Source: Crossaster papposus (lineage: Eukaryota; Echinodermata; Asteroidea; Velatida; Solasteridae). From it: a stretch of 64,000 bases of DNA. A program made the translations under genes and the position numbers. Position 1 is the stretch's first letter. Every line of letters starts with the position of its first letter. Location of the stretch: assembly GCA_037893245.1 (NCBI GenBank), contig JBAIAA010000009.1, forward strand, positions 992,001 through 1,056,000, read 5' to 3'. This document shows, in pieces, positions 39,529-54,242 of this stretch. The notes below the pieces were generated by a model. It worked only from the letters and a program-made list of their open reading frames with translations, was not told the origin of the DNA and made no database searches.

Positions 39529-42012
39529 CAACGTTGTTCGAGAATGAAGAGACACTCACCAGCTCGACATCCGAGCCAAAATATTGCCAAATTTCTCACT
39601 GGAAAAAAAACCAAACTGTGAGACTCATGCTTCTGGACACTGGTGACATGATAATGTTCTCGACTTGTATCTGAGCTGCGAATCTCAACGTTGTTCGAGA
39701 ATGAAGACACACTCACCAGCTCGACATCTGAGCCAAAATATTGCCAAATTTCTCACTGGAACAAACCTAAACTGAGAAACTCATGCGTCAGGACACTGGC
39801 GGCATATGCCTATGTGGCACTACACGTGTACATACAAACACATCAGAAAACATGGCTGCGAATGAGGATATTTTTCTCGACATATATCTGAGCTGCGAGC
39901 CTCAACGTTGTTCGAGAATGAAGAGACACTCACCAGCTCGACATCTGAGCCAAAATATTGCCAAATTTCTCACTGGAACAAACCTAAACTTAGCGACTCA
40001 TGCGTCAGGACACTGGCGGCATATGCCTATGTGGCACTACACGTGTACATACAAACACATCAGAAAACATGGCTGCGAATGAGGATATTTTTCTCGACAT
40101 ATATCTGAGCTGCGAGCCTCAACGTTGTTCGAGAAGGAAGAGACACTCACCAGCTCGACATCCGAGCCAAAATAATGCCAAATTTCTCACTTGAAAAAAC
40201 CCAAACTGAGATACTCATGCGTCAGGATACTGGCGGCATAGGCCTATGTGGCAATACACGTGTACATACATACACATCAGAAAACATGGCTGCGAATGAG
40301 GATAATGTTCTCGACATATATCTGAGCTGCGAACCTCAACGTTGTTCGAGAATGAAGAGACACTCACCAGCTCGACATCTGAGCCAAAATATTGCCAAAT
40401 TTCTCGCTGGAACAAACCTAAACTGAGAGACTCATGCGTCAGGACACTGGCGGCATAGGCCTATGTGGCAATACACGTGTACATACATACACATCAGAAA
40501 ACATGGCTGCGAATGAGGATAATGTTCTCGACATATATCTGAGCTGCGAACCTCAACGTTGTTCGAGAATGAAGAGACACTCACCAACTCAACATCTGAG
40601 CCAAAATATTACCAAATTTCTCACTGGAACAAACCTAAACTGAGAGACTCATGCGTCAGGACACTGGCGGCATATGCCTATGTGGCACTACACGTGTACA
40701 TACAAACACATCAGAAAACATGACTGCGAATGAGGATATTTTTCTCGACATATATCTGAGCTGCGAGCCTCAACGTTGTTCGAGAATGAAGAGACACTCA
40801 CAAGCTCGACATCCGAGCCAAAATATTGCCAAATTTCTCACTGGAAAAAAAACCAAACTGTGAGACTCATGCTTCTGGATACTGGTGACATGATAATGTT
40901 CTCGACTTGTATCTGAGCTGCGAATCTCAACGTTGTTCGAGAATGAAGACACACTCACCAGCTCGACATCTGAGCCAAAATATTGCCAAATTTCTCACTG
41001 GAACAAACCTAAACTGAGAGACTCATGCGTCAGGACACTGGCGGCATATGCCTATGTGGCACTACACGTGTACATACAAACACATCAGAAAACATGGCTG
41101 CGAATGAGGATATTTTTCTCGACATATATCTGAGCTGCGAGCCTCAACGTTGTTCGAGAATGAAGAGACACTCACCAGCTCGACATCCGAGCCAAAATAT
41201 TGCCAAATTTCTCACTGGAACAAACCTAAACTGAGAGACTCATGCGTCAGGACACTGGCGGCATATGCCTATGTGGCACTACACGTGTACATGCAAACAC
41301 ATCAGAAAACATGGCTGCGAATGAGGATATTTTTCTCTACATATATCTGAGCTGCGAGCCTCAACGTTGTTCGAGATTGAAGAGACATTCACCACCTCCA
41401 CATCTGAGCTAACATATCGCCAACATTCTCACCGGAATAGACCAAAACTTTGAGACACATGCGTCAGGACACTGGCGGCATAGGCCTATGCGGCAATACA
41501 CGTGTACACGCATAAACATAAAAAAACATGGCTGCGAATGAGGATAATTTTATGAACTTATATCTGAGCTGCGAACCTCAACGTTGTTCGAGAATGAAGA
41601 GACACTCACCAGCTCGACATCTGAGCCAAAATATTGCCAAATTTCTCACTGGAACAAACCTAAACTGAGAGACTCATGCGTCAGGACACTGGCGGCATAG
41701 GCCTATGTGGCAATACACGTGTACATACATACACATCAGAAAACATGGCTGCGAATGAGGATAATGTTCTCGACATATATCTGAGCTGCGAACCTCAACG
41801 TTGTTCGAGAATGAAGAGACACTCACCAGCTCGACATCTGAGCCAAAATATTACCAAATTTCTCACTGGAAAAAAACCAAACTGAGAAACTCATGGGTCA
41901 GGACACTGGCGGCATATGCATATGTGGCACTACACGTGTACATGCAAACACATCAGAAAACATGGCTGCGAATGAGGATATTTTTCTCGACATATATCTG
42001 AGCTGCGAGCCT
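39529..42012 (+). repeat. Two 1,242-bp spaced S blocks
   Basis: S monomers at 39,529, 40,771 and 42,013 are 1,242 bp apart (five full units plus one S). The segments after the first two share TCGACTTGTATCTG, GCGAATCTCAACG and GAAGACACACTC. The third S is of the ATGTATATGAGC subtype, so the repeat is partial. Confidence 0.7.
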
Positions 42013-42240
42013 CAACGTTGTTCGAGAATGAAGAGACACTCACAAGCTCGACATCCGAGCCAAAATATTGCCAAATTTCTCACTGGCAAAAAAACCAAAC
42101 TGTGAGACTCATGCTTCTGGACACTGGTGACATGATAATGTTCTCGACATGTATATGAGCTGCGAACCTCAACGTTGTTCGAGAATGAAGAGACACTCAT
42201 CAGCTCGACATCTGAGCCAAAATATTGCCAAATTTCTCAC
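41740..42240 (+). repeat. Block repeated at 44,223-44,723 (offset 2,483 bp)
   Basis: Both copies carry ACTCATGGGTCAGG, GGCATATGCATATGTGGCAC, CTGGCAAAAAAACC and an S unit with CATGTATATGAGC. Anchors 41,796, 42,013 and 42,170 match 44,279, 44,496 and 44,653. Confidence 0.78.
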
Positions 42241-45200
42241 TGGAACAAACCTAAACTGAGAGACTCATGCGTCAGGACACTGGCGGCATATGCCTATGTG
42301 GCACTACACGTGTACATACAAACACTTCAGAAAACAAGGCTGCGAATGAGGATATTTTTCTCGACATATATCTGAGCTGCGAGCCTCAACGTTGTTCGAG
42401 ATTATAAAGACACTCACCAGATCGACATCCGAGCCAAAATATTGCCAAATTTCTCACTGGAAAAAACCCAAACTGAGAGACTCATGCGTCAGGATACTGG
42501 CGGCATAGGCCTATGTGGCAATACACGTGTACATACATACACATCAGAAAACATGGCTGCGAATGAGGATAATGTTCTCGACATGTATATGAGCTGCGAA
42601 CCTCAACGTTGTTCGAGAATGAAGAGACACTCACCAGCTCGACATCTGAGCCAAAATATTGCCAAATTTCTCACTGGAACAAACCTAAACTTAGAGACTC
42701 ATGCGTCGGGACACTGGCGGCATATGCGTATGTGGCACTACACGTGTACATACAAACACATCAGAAAACATGGCTGCGAATGAGGATATTTTTCTCGACA
42801 TATATCTGAGCTGCGAGCCTCAACGTTGTTCGAGAATGAAGAGACACTCACAAGCTCGACATCCGAGCCAAAATATTGCCAAATTTCTCACTGGAAAAAA
42901 AACCAAACTGTGAGACTCATGCTTCTGGACACTGGTGACATGATAATGTTCTCGACTTGTATCTGAGCTGCGAGCTTCAACGTTGTTCGAGATTATAGAG
43001 ACACTCACCAGCTCGACATCTGAGCCAAAATATTGCCAAATTTCTCACTGGAAAAAAACCAAACTGAGAGACTCATGCGTCAGGATACTGGCGGCATAGG
43101 CATATGTGGCAATACACGTGTACATACATACACATCAGAAAACATGGCTGCGAATGAGGATAATGTTCTCGCATATATCTGAGCTGCGAACCTCAGAGTT
43201 GTTCGAAAATGAGGAGACACTCACCAGCTCGACATCTGAGCCAAAATATTGCCAAATTTCTCACTGGAACAAACCTAAACTGAGAGACTCATGCTTCAGG
43301 ACACTGGCGGCATATGCATATGTGGCACTACACGTGTACATACAAACACATCAGAAAACATGGCTGCGAATGAGGATATTTTTCTCGACATATATCTGAG
43401 CTGCGAGCCTCAACGTTGTTCGAGAATGAAGAGACATTCACCACCTCCACATCTGAGCTAACATATCGCCAACATTCTCACCGGAATAGACCAACACTTT
43501 GAGACACATGCGTCAGGACACTGGCGGCATAGGCCTATGCGGCAACACACGTGTACACGCATAAACATAAAAAAACATGGCTGCGAATGAGTATAATTTT
43601 ATGAACTTATATCTGAGCTGCGAACCTCAACGTTGTTCGAGAATGAAGAGACACTCACCAGCTCGACATCTGAGCCAAAATATTGCCAAATTTCTCACTG
43701 GAACAAACCTAAACTTAGAGACTCATGCGTCAGGACACTGGCGGCATATGCCTATGTGGCACTACACGTGTACATACAAACACATCAGAAAACATGGCTG
43801 CGAATGAGGATAATGTTCTCGACATATATCTGAGCTGCGAACCTCAACGTTGTTCGAGAATGAAGAGACACTCACCAGCTCGACATCTGAGCCAAAATAT
43901 TGCCAAATTTCTCACTGGAACAAACCTAAACTGAGAGACTCATGCGTCAGGACACTGGCGGCATAGGCCTATGTGGCAATACACGTGTACATACATACAC
44001 ATCAGAAAACATGGCTGCGAATGAGGATAATGTTCTCGACATATATCTGAGCTGCGAACCTCAACGTTGTTCGAGAATGAAGAGACACTCACCAGCTCGA
44101 CATCTGAGCCAAAATATTGCCAAATTTCTCACTGGAACAAACCTAAACTGAAAGACTCAAGCGTCAGGACACTGGCGGCATAGGCCTATGTGGCAATACA
44201 CGTGTACATACATACACATCAGAAAACATGGCTGCGAATGAGGATAATGTTCTCGACATATATCTGAGCTGCGAACCTCAACGTTGTTCGAGAATGAAGA
44301 GACACTCACCAACTCGACATCTGAGCCAAAATATTACCAAATTTCTCACTGGAAAAAAACCAAACTGAGAAACTCATGGGTCAGGACACTGGCGGCATAT
44401 GCATATGTGGCACTACACGTGTACATGCAAACACATCAGAAAACATGGCTGCGAATGAGGATATTTTTCTCGACATATATCTGAGCTGCGAGCCTCAACG
44501 TTGTTCGAGAATGAAGAGACACTCACAAGCTCGACATCCGAGCCAAAATATTGCCAAATTTCTCACTGGCAAAAAAACCAAACTGTGAGACTCATGCTTC
44601 TGGACACTGGTGACATGATAATGTTCTCGACATGTATATGAGCTGCGAACCTCAACGTTGTTCGAGAATGAAGAGACACTCATCAGCTCGACATCTGAGC
44701 CAAAATATTGCCAAATTTCTCACTGGAACAAACCTAAACTGAGAGACTCATGCGTCAGGATACTGGCGGCATAGGCCTATGTGGCAATACACGTGTACAT
44801 ACATACACATCAGAAAACATGGCTGCGAATGAGGATAATGTTCTCGACATATATCTGAGCTGCGAACCTCAACGTTGTTCGAGAATGAGGAGACACTCAC
44901 CACCTCCACATCTGAGCTAACATATCGCCAAAATTCTCACCGGAAGAGACCAACACTTTGAGACACATGCGTCAGGACACTGGCGGCATAGGCCTATGCG
45001 GCAATACACGTGTACACGCATAAACATAAGAAAACATGGCTGCGAATGAGGATAATTTTATGAATTTATATCTGAGCTGCGAACCTCAACGTTGTTCGAG
45101 AATGAAGAGACACTCACCAGCTCGACATCTGAGCCAAAATATTGCCAAATTTCTCACTGGAACAAACCTAAACTTAGAGACTCATGCGTCAGGACACTGG

Positions 45201-46899
45201 CGGCATATGCCTATGTGGCACTACACGTGTACATACAAACACATCAGAAAACATGGCTGCGAATGAGGATATTTTTCTCGACATATATCTGAGCTGCGAG
45301 CCTCAACGTTGTTCGAGAATGAAGAGACACTCACAAGCTCGACATCCGAGCCAAACTATTGCCAAATTTCTCACTGGAAAAAAAACCAAACTGTGAGACT
45401 CATGCTTCTGGACACTGGTGACATGATAATGTTCTCGACTTGTATCTGAGCTGCGAACCTCAACGTTGTTCGAGAATGAAGACACACTCACCAGCTCGAC
45501 ATCTGAGCCAAAATATTGTCAAATTTCTCACTGGAACAAACCTAAACTGAGAGACTCATGCGTCAGGATACTGGCGGCATAGGCATATGTGGCAATACAC
45601 GTGTACATACATACACATCAGAAAACATGGCTGCGAATGAGGATAATGTTCTCAACATATATCTGAGCTGCGAACCTCAGAGTTGTTCGAGAATGAGGAG
45701 ACACTCACCAGCTCGACATCTGAGCCAAAATATTGCCAAATTTCTCACTGGAACAAACCTAAACTGAGAGACTCATGCGTCAGGACACTGGCGGCATATG
45801 CATATGTGGCAATACACGTGTACATACAAACACATCAGAAAACATGGCTGCGAATGAGCATATTTTTCACGACATATATCTGAGCTGCGAACCTCAACGT
45901 TGTTGGAGAATGAAGAGACATTCACCACCTCCACATCTGATCTAACATATCGCCAAAATTCTCACCGGAAGAGACCAAAACTTTGAAACACATGCGTCAG
46001 GACACTGGCGGCATAGGCCTATGCGGCAATACACGTGTACACTCATAAACATAAGAAAACATGGCTGCGAATGAGGATATTTTTCTCGACATATATCTGA
46101 GCTGCGAGCCTCAACGTTGTTCGAGAATGAAGAGACACTAACCAGCTCGACATCCGAGCAAAAATATTGCCAAATTTCTCACTGGAACAAACCTTAACTG
46201 AGAGACTCATGCGTCAGGAAACTGGCGGCATATGCCTATGTGGCACTACGCGTGTACATACAAACACATCAGAAAACATGGCTGCGAATGAGGATATTTT
46301 TCTCGACATATATCTGAGCTGCGAGCCTCAACGTTGTTCGAGAACGAAGAGACACTCACCAGCTCGACATCCGAGCCAAAATATTGCCAAATTTCTCACT
46401 GGAAAAAACCCAAACTGAGAGACTCATGCGTCAGGACACTGGCGGCATAGGCCTATGCGGCAATACACGTGTACACTCATAAACATAAGAAAACATGGCT
46501 GCGAATGAGGATATATTTCTCGACATATATCTGAGCTGCGAGCCTCAACGTTGTTCGAGAATGAAGAGACACTAACCAGCTCAACATCCGAGCAAAAATA
46601 TTGCCAAATTTCTCACTGGAACAAACCAAAACTTAGAGACTCATGCGTCAGGACACTGGCGGCATATGCCTATGTGGCACTACACGTGTACATACAAACA
46701 CATCAGAAAACATGGCTGCGAATGAGGATATTTTTCTCGACATATATCTGAGCTGCGAACCTCAACGTTGTTCGAGAATGAAGAGACACTCACCAGCTCG
46801 ACATCTGAGCCAAAATATTGCCAAATTTCTCACTGGAACAAACCTAAACTGAGAGACTCATGCGTCAGGACACTGGCGGCATAGGCCTATGTGGCAATA

Positions 46900-47085
46900 C
46901 ACGTGTACATACAAACACATCAGAAAACATGGCTGCGAATGAGGATAATTTTATGAACTTATATCTGAGCTGCGAACCTCAACGTTGTTTGAGAATGAAG
47001 AGACACTCGCCTGCTCGAAATCTGAGCCAAAATATTTCCAAATTTCTCACTGGAAAAAACCCAAACTGTTAGACTCATACGTCAG
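46900..47085 (+). repeat. Block repeated at 54,964-55,150 (offset 8,064 bp)
   Basis: Shared rare variants are GTTTGAGAATG, CACTCGCCTGCTCGAAATC, AATATTTCC, AACTGTTAGAC and TCATACGTCAGG. This lies left of its neighbour block at 47 kb but right of it at 54-55 kb, so block order was changed. Confidence 0.82.
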
Positions 47086-47089
47086 GACA

Positions 47090-47540
47090 CTGGCGGCATA
47101 GGCCTATGAGGCAATACACGTGTACATACATACACATAAGAAAACATGGCTACGAATGAGGATAATTTTGTCGACATATATCTGAGCTGCGATCCTCAAC
47201 GTTGTTCGAGAATGAAGAGACACTCACCAGCTCGACATCCGAGCCAAAATATTGCCAAATTTCTCACTGAAAAAAATCCAAACTGAGAGACTCATGCGTC
47301 AGGATACTGGCGGCATAGGCCTATGTGGCAATACACGTGTACATACATACACATCAGAAAACATGGCTGCGAATGAGGATAATGTTCTCGATATATATCT
47401 GAGCTGCGAACCTCAACGTTGTTCGAGAATGAAGAGACACTCACCAGCTCGACATCTGAGCCAAAATATTGCCAAATTTCTCACGGGAACAAACCTAAAC
47501 TTAGAGACTCATGCGTCAGGACACTGGCGGCATATGCCTA
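47090..47540 (+). repeat. Block repeated at 54,286-54,736 (offset 7,196 bp)
   Basis: Shared rare variants are CCTATGAGGCAATAC, ATGGCTACGAATGAG, AATTTTGTCGAC, GCGATCCTCAACG and CTCGATATATATC. In the right copy the block begins at the 67-bp deletion junction (54,280). Confidence 0.82.
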
Positions 47541-47599
47541 TGTGGCACTACACGTGTACATACATACACATCAGAAAACATGGCTGCGAATAAGGATAA

Positions 47600-48930
47600 T
47601 GTTCTCGACATATATCTGAGCTGCGAACCTCAACGTTGTTCGAGAATGAAGAGACACTCACCAACTCGACATCTGAGCCAAAATATTACCAAATTTCTCA
47701 CTGGAAAAAAACCAAACTGAGAGACTCATGGGTCAGGACACTGGCGGCATATGCCTATGTGGCACTACACGTGTACATGCAAACACATCCGAAAACATGG
47801 CTGCGAATGAGGATATTTTTCTCGACATATATCTGAGCTGCGACCCTCAACGTTGTTCGAGATTATAGAGACACTCACCAGATCGACATCCGAGCCAAAA
47901 TATTGCCAAATTTCTCACTGGAAAAAACCCAAACTGAGAGACTCATGCGTCAGGATACTGGCGGCATAGGCCTATGTGGCAATACACGTGTACATACATA
48001 CACATCAGAAAACATGGCTGCGAATGAGGATAAAGTTCTCGACATATATCTGAGCTGCGAACCTCAACGTTGTTCGAGAATGAGGAGACACTCACCAGCT
48101 CGACATCTGAGCTAACATATCGCCAAAATTCTCACCGGAAGAGACCTAAACTGAGAGACTCATGCGTCATGACACTAGCGGCATATGCCTATGTGGCAAT
48201 ACACGTGTACATACAAACACATCAGAAAACATGGCTGCGAATGAGGATAATGTTCTCAACATATATCTGAGCTGCGAACCTCAACGTTGTTCGAGAATGA
48301 GGAGACACTCACCAGCTCGACATCTGAGCCAAAATATTGCCAAATTTCTTACTGGAACAAACATAAACTGAGAGACTCATGCGTCAGGACACTGGCGGCA
48401 TATGCCTATGTGGCAATACACGTGTACATACAAACACATCAGAAAACATGGCTGCGAATGAGGATATTTTTCTCGACATATATCTGAGCTGCGAACCTCA
48501 ACGTTGTTGGAGAATGAAGAGACATTCACCACCTCCACATCTGAGCTAACATATCGCCAAAATTCTCACCAGAAGAGACCAAAACTTTGAGACACATTGC
48601 GTCAGGACACTGGCGGCATAGGCCTATGCGGCAATACACGTGTACACGCATAAACATAAAAAAACATGGCTGCGAATGAGGATACTTTTATGAACTTATA
48701 TCTGAGCTGTGAACCTCAACGTTGTTCGAGAATGAAGAGACACTCACCAGCTCGACATCTGAGCCAAAATATTGCCAAATTTCCCACTGGAACAAACCTA
48801 AACTTAGAGACTCATGCGTCAGGACACTGGCGGCATATGCCTATGTGGCACTACACGTGTACATACAAACACATCAGAAAACATGGCTGCGAATGAGAAT
48901 ATTTTTCTCGACATATATCTGAGCTGCGAG
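47600..48930 (+). repeat. Block repeated at 57,398-58,730 (offset about 9,798 bp)
   Basis: Six units match in order, with ACACATCCGAAAAC, GCGACCCTC, GAGGATAAAGTTC, TCATGACACTAGC, GACACATTGCGTC and CTGTGAACC. This is the likely source or sister of the first part of the 2,603-bp HOR. Confidence 0.83.
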
Positions 48931-51638
48931 CCTCAACGTTGTTCGAGAATGAAGAGACACTCACCAGCTCGACATCATAGCCAAAATATTGCCAAAGTTC
49001 TCACTGGAAAAAACCCAAACTTGGAGACTCATGCGTCAGGATAATGGCGGCATAGGCCTATGTGGCAATACACGTGTACATACATACACATCAGAAAACA
49101 TGGCTGCGAATAAGGATAATGTTCTCGACATATATCTGAGCTGCGAACCTCAACGTTGTTCGAGAATGAAGAGACACTCACAAGCTCGACATCTGAGCCA
49201 AAATATTGCCAAATTTCTCACTGGAACAAACCTAAACTGAGAGACTCATGCGTCAGGACACTGGCGGCATATGCCTATGTGGCACTACACGTGTACATGC
49301 AAACACATCAGAAAACATGGCTGCGAATGAGGATATTTGTCTCGACATATATCTAAGCTGCGAGCCTCAACGTTGTTCGAGAATGAAGAGACACTCACAA
49401 GCTCGACATCCGAGACAAAATATTGCCAAATTTCTCACTGGAAAAAAAACACCAAACTGTGAGACTCATGCTTCTGGACACTGGTGACATGATAATGTTC
49501 TCGACATGTATCTGAGCTGCGAACCTCAACGTTGTTAGAGAATGAAGAGACACTCACCAGCTCGACATCTGAGCCAAAATATTGCCAAATTTCTTACTGG
49601 AACAAACCTAAACTGAGAGACTCATGCGTCAGGACACTGGCGGCATATGCCTATGTGGCACTACACGTGTACATGCAAACACATCAGAAAACATGGCTGC
49701 GAATGAGGATATTTTTCTCGACATATATCTGAGCTGCGAGCCTCAACGTTGTTCGAGAATGAAGAGACATTCACCACCTCCACATCTGAGCTAACATATC
49801 GCCCAAATTCTCACCGGAAGAGACCAAAACTTTGAGACACATGCGTCAGGACACTGGTAGCATAGGCCTATGCGGCAATACACGTGTACACGCATAAACA
49901 TAAGAAAACATGGCTGCGAATAAGGATAATTTTATGAACTTATATCTGAGCTGCGAACCTCAACGTTGTTCGAGAATGAAGAGACACTCACCAGCTCGAC
50001 ATTTGAGCCAAAATATTGCCAAAGTTCTCACTGGAACAAACCTAAACTGAGAGACTCATGCGTCAGGACACTGGCGGCATAGGCCTATGTGGCAATACAC
50101 GTGTACATACATACGCATCAGAAAACATGGCTGCGAATGAGGATAATGTTCTCGACATATATCTGAGCTGCGAACCTCAACGTTGTTCGAGAATGAAGAG
50201 ACACTCACCAGCTCGACATCCGAGCCAAAATATTGCCAAATTTCCCACTGGAACAAACCTAAACTGAGAGACTCATGCGTCAGGACACTGGCGGCATATG
50301 CCTATGTGGCACTACACGTGTACATGCAAACACATCAGAAAACATGGCTGCGAATGAGGATATTTTTCTCGACATATATCTGAGCTGCAAGCCTCAACGT
50401 TGTTCGAGAATGAAGAGACACTCACAAGCTCGACATCTGAGCCAAAATATTGCCAAATTTCTCACTGGAACAAACCTAAACTGAGAGACTCATGCGTCAG
50501 GACACTGGCGGCATATGCCTATGTGGCACTACACGTGTACATGCAAACACATCAGAAAACATGGCTGCGAATGAGGATATTTTTCTCGACATATATCTGA
50601 GCTGCGAGCCTCAACGTTGTTCGAGATTATAAAGACACTCACCAGATCGACATCCGAGCCAAAATATTGCCAAATTTCTCACTGGAAAAAACCCAAACTG
50701 AGAGACTCATGCGTCAGGATACTGGCGGCATAGGCCTATGTGGCAATACACGTGTACATACATACACATCAGAAAACATGGCTGCGAATGAGGATAATGT
50801 TCTCGACATATATCTGAGCTGCGAACCTCAACGTTGTTCGAGAATGAGGAGACACTCACCAGCTCGACATCTGAGCCAAAATATTGCCAAATTTCTCACT
50901 GAAACAAATCTAAACTGAGAGACTCATGCGTCAGGACACTGGCGGCATATGCCTATGTGGCAATACACGTGTACATACAAACACATCAGAAAACAAGCCT
51001 GCGAATGAGGATATTTTTCTCGACATATATCTGAGATGCGAGCCTCAACGTTGTTCGAGAATGAAGAGACACTCACAAGCTCGACATCCGAGCCAAAATA
51101 TTGCCAAATTTTTCACTGGAAAAAAAACACCAAACTGTGAGACTCATGCTTCTGGACACTGGTGACATGATAATGTTCTCGACATGTATCTGAGCTGCGA
51201 ACCTCAACGTTGTTCAAGAATGAAGAGACACTCACCAGCTCGACATCTGAGCCAAAATATTGCCAAATTTCTCACTGGAACAAACCTAAACTGAGAGACT
51301 CATGCGTCAGGACACTGGCGGCATATGCCTATGTGGCACTGCACGTGTACATGCAAACACATCAGAAAACATGGCTGCGAATGAGGATATTTTTCTCGAC
51401 ATATATCTGAGCTGCGAGCCTCAACGTTGTTCGAGAATGAAGAGACATTCACCACCTCCACATCTGAGCTAACATATCGCCAAAATTCTCACCGGAAGAG
51501 ACCAAAACTTTGAGACACATGCGTCAGGACACTGGCAGCATAGGCCTATGCGGCAATACACGTGTACACGCATAAACATAAGAAAACATGGCTGCGAATG
51601 AGGATAATTTTATGAACTTATATCTGAGCTGCGAACGT

Positions 51639-54160
51639 CAACGTTGTTTGAGAATGAAGAGACACTCACCAGCTCGACATCCGAGCCAAAATATTACCAA
51701 ATTTCTCACTGGAAAAAACCCAAACTGAGAGACTCATGCGTCAGGATACTGGCGGCATAGGCCTATGTGGCAATACACGTGTACATACATACACATCAGA
51801 AAACATGGCTGCGAATGAGGATAATGTTCTCGACATATATCTGAGCTGCGAACCTCAACGTTGTTCGAGAATGAAGAGACTCTCACCAGCTCGACATTTG
51901 AGCCAAAATATTGCCAAATTTCTCACTGGAACAAACCTAAACTGAGAGACTCATGCGTCAGGACACTGGCGGCATATGCCTATGTAGCACTACACGTGTA
52001 CATACAAACACATCAGAAAACATGGCTGCGAATGAGGATATTTTTCTCGACATATATCTGATCTGCGAGCCTCAACGTTGTTCGAGAATGAAGAGACACT
52101 CACCAGCTCGACATCCGAGCCAAAATATTGCCAAATTTCTCACTGGAAAAAAACCAAACTGAGAGACTCATGCGTCAGGATACTGGCGGCATAGGCCTAT
52201 GTGGCAATACACGTGTACATTCATACGCATCAGAAAACATGGCTGCGAATGAGGATAATGTTCTCGACATATATCTGAGCTGCGAACCTCAACGTTGTTC
52301 GAGAATGAAGAGACACTCACCAGCTCGACATCTGAGCCAAAATATTGCCAAATTTCTCACTGGAACAAACCTAAACTAAGAGACTCATGCGTCAGGACAC
52401 TGGCGGCATATGCCTATGTGGCACTACACGTGTACATGCAAACACATCAGAAAACATGGCTGCGAATGAGGATATTTTTCTCGACATATATCTGAGCTTC
52501 GAGCCTCAACGTTATTCGAGAATGAAGAGACATTCACCACCTCCACATCTGAGCTAACATATCGCCAAAATTCTCACCGGAAGAGACCAAAACTTTGAGA
52601 CACATGCGTCAGGACACTGGCAGCATAGGCCTATGCGGCAATACACGTGTACACGCATAAACATAAGAAAACATGGCTGCGAATGAGGATAATTTTATGA
52701 ACTTATATCTGAGCTGCGAACGTCAACGTTGTTTGAGAATGAAGAGACACTCACCAGCTCGACATCCGAGCCAAAATATTACCAAATTTCTCACTGGAAA
52801 AAACCCAAACTGAGAGACTCATGCGTCAGGACACTGGCGGCATATGCCTATGTGGCACTACACGTGTACATGCAAACACATCAGAAAACATGGCTGCGAA
52901 TGAGGATATTTTTCTCGACATATATCTGAGCTTCGAGCCTCAACGTTATTCGAGAATGAAGAGACATTCACCACCTCCACATCTGAGCTAACATATCGCC
53001 AAAATTCTCACCGGAAGAGACCAAAACTTTGAGACACATGCGTCAGGACACTGGCAGCATAGGCCTATGCGGCAATACACGTGTACACGCATAAACATAA
53101 GAAAACATGGCTGCGAATGAGGATAATTTTATGAACTTATATCTGAGCTGCGAACGTCAACGTTGTTTGAGAATGAAGAGACACTCACCAGCTCGACATC
53201 CGAGCCAAAATATTACCAAATTTCTCACTGGAAAAAACCCAAACTGAGAGACTCATGCGTCAGGATACTGGCGGCATAGGCCTATGTAGCAATACACGTG
53301 TACATACATACACATCAGAAAACATGGCTGCGAATGAGGATAATGTTCTCGACATATATCTGAGCTGCGAACCTCAACGTTGTTCGAGAATGAAGAGACT
53401 CTCACCAGCTCGACATTTGAGCCAAAATATTGCCAAATTTCTCACTGGAACAAACCTAAACTGAGAGACTCATGCGTCAGGACACTGGCGGCATATGCCT
53501 ATGTGGCACTACACGTGTACATACAAACACATCAGAAAACATGGCTGCGAATGAGGATATTTTTCTCGACATATATCTGATCTGCGAGCCTCAACGTTGT
53601 TCGAGAATGAAGAGACACTCACCAGCTCGACATCCGAGCCAAAATATTGCCAAATTTCTCACTGGAAAAAACCCAAACTGAGAGACTCATGCGTCAGGAT
53701 ACTGGCGGCATAGGCCTATGTGGCAATACACGTGTACATGCATACGCATCAGAAAACATGGCTGCGAATGAGGATAATGTTCTCGACATATATCTGAGCT
53801 GCGAACCTCAACGTTGTTCGAGAATGAAGAGACACTCACCAGCTCGACATCTGAGCCAAAATATTGCCAAATTTCTCACTGGAACAAACCTAAACTAAGA
53901 GACTCATGCGTCAGGACACTGGCGGCATATGCCTATGTGGCACTACACGTGTACATGCAAACACATCAGAAAACATGGCTGCGAATGAGGATATTTTTCT
54001 CGACATATATCTGAGCTGCGAGCCTCAACGTTGTTCGAGAATGAAGAGACATTCACCACCTCCACATCTGAGCTAACATATCGCCAAAATTCTCACCGGA
54101 AGAGACCAAAACTTTGAGACACATGCGTCAGGACACTGGCGGCATAGGCCTATGCGGCAA
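51639..54160 (+). repeat. 1,519-bp (seven-monomer) repeat with internal 434-bp dimer
   Basis: Anchors 51,639 / 53,158, 51,856 / 53,375, 52,073 / 53,592 and 52,290 / 53,809 match at offset 1,519. Markers are GCGAACGTCAACG, AGAGACTCTCACC and TGATCTGCGAGCC. Between them the dimer 52,507-52,940 is repeated at 52,941-53,374 (GAGCTTCGAGCC, ACGTTATTCGAG, TGGCAGCATAGG). Confidence 0.84.
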
Positions 54161-54242
54161 TACACGTGTACACGCATAAACATAAGAAAACATGGCTGCG
54201 AATGAGGATAATTTTATGAACTTATATCTGAGCTGCGAACCT

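Noticed and set aside
42442-42783. Longest open frame of 113 codons (another at 47,252-47,593)
   Set aside because: It arises where CTTAGAG replaces CTGAGAG and removes a stop at a monomer boundary. The product is two unrelated frames of the same monomer joined, with no sign of selection for coding.
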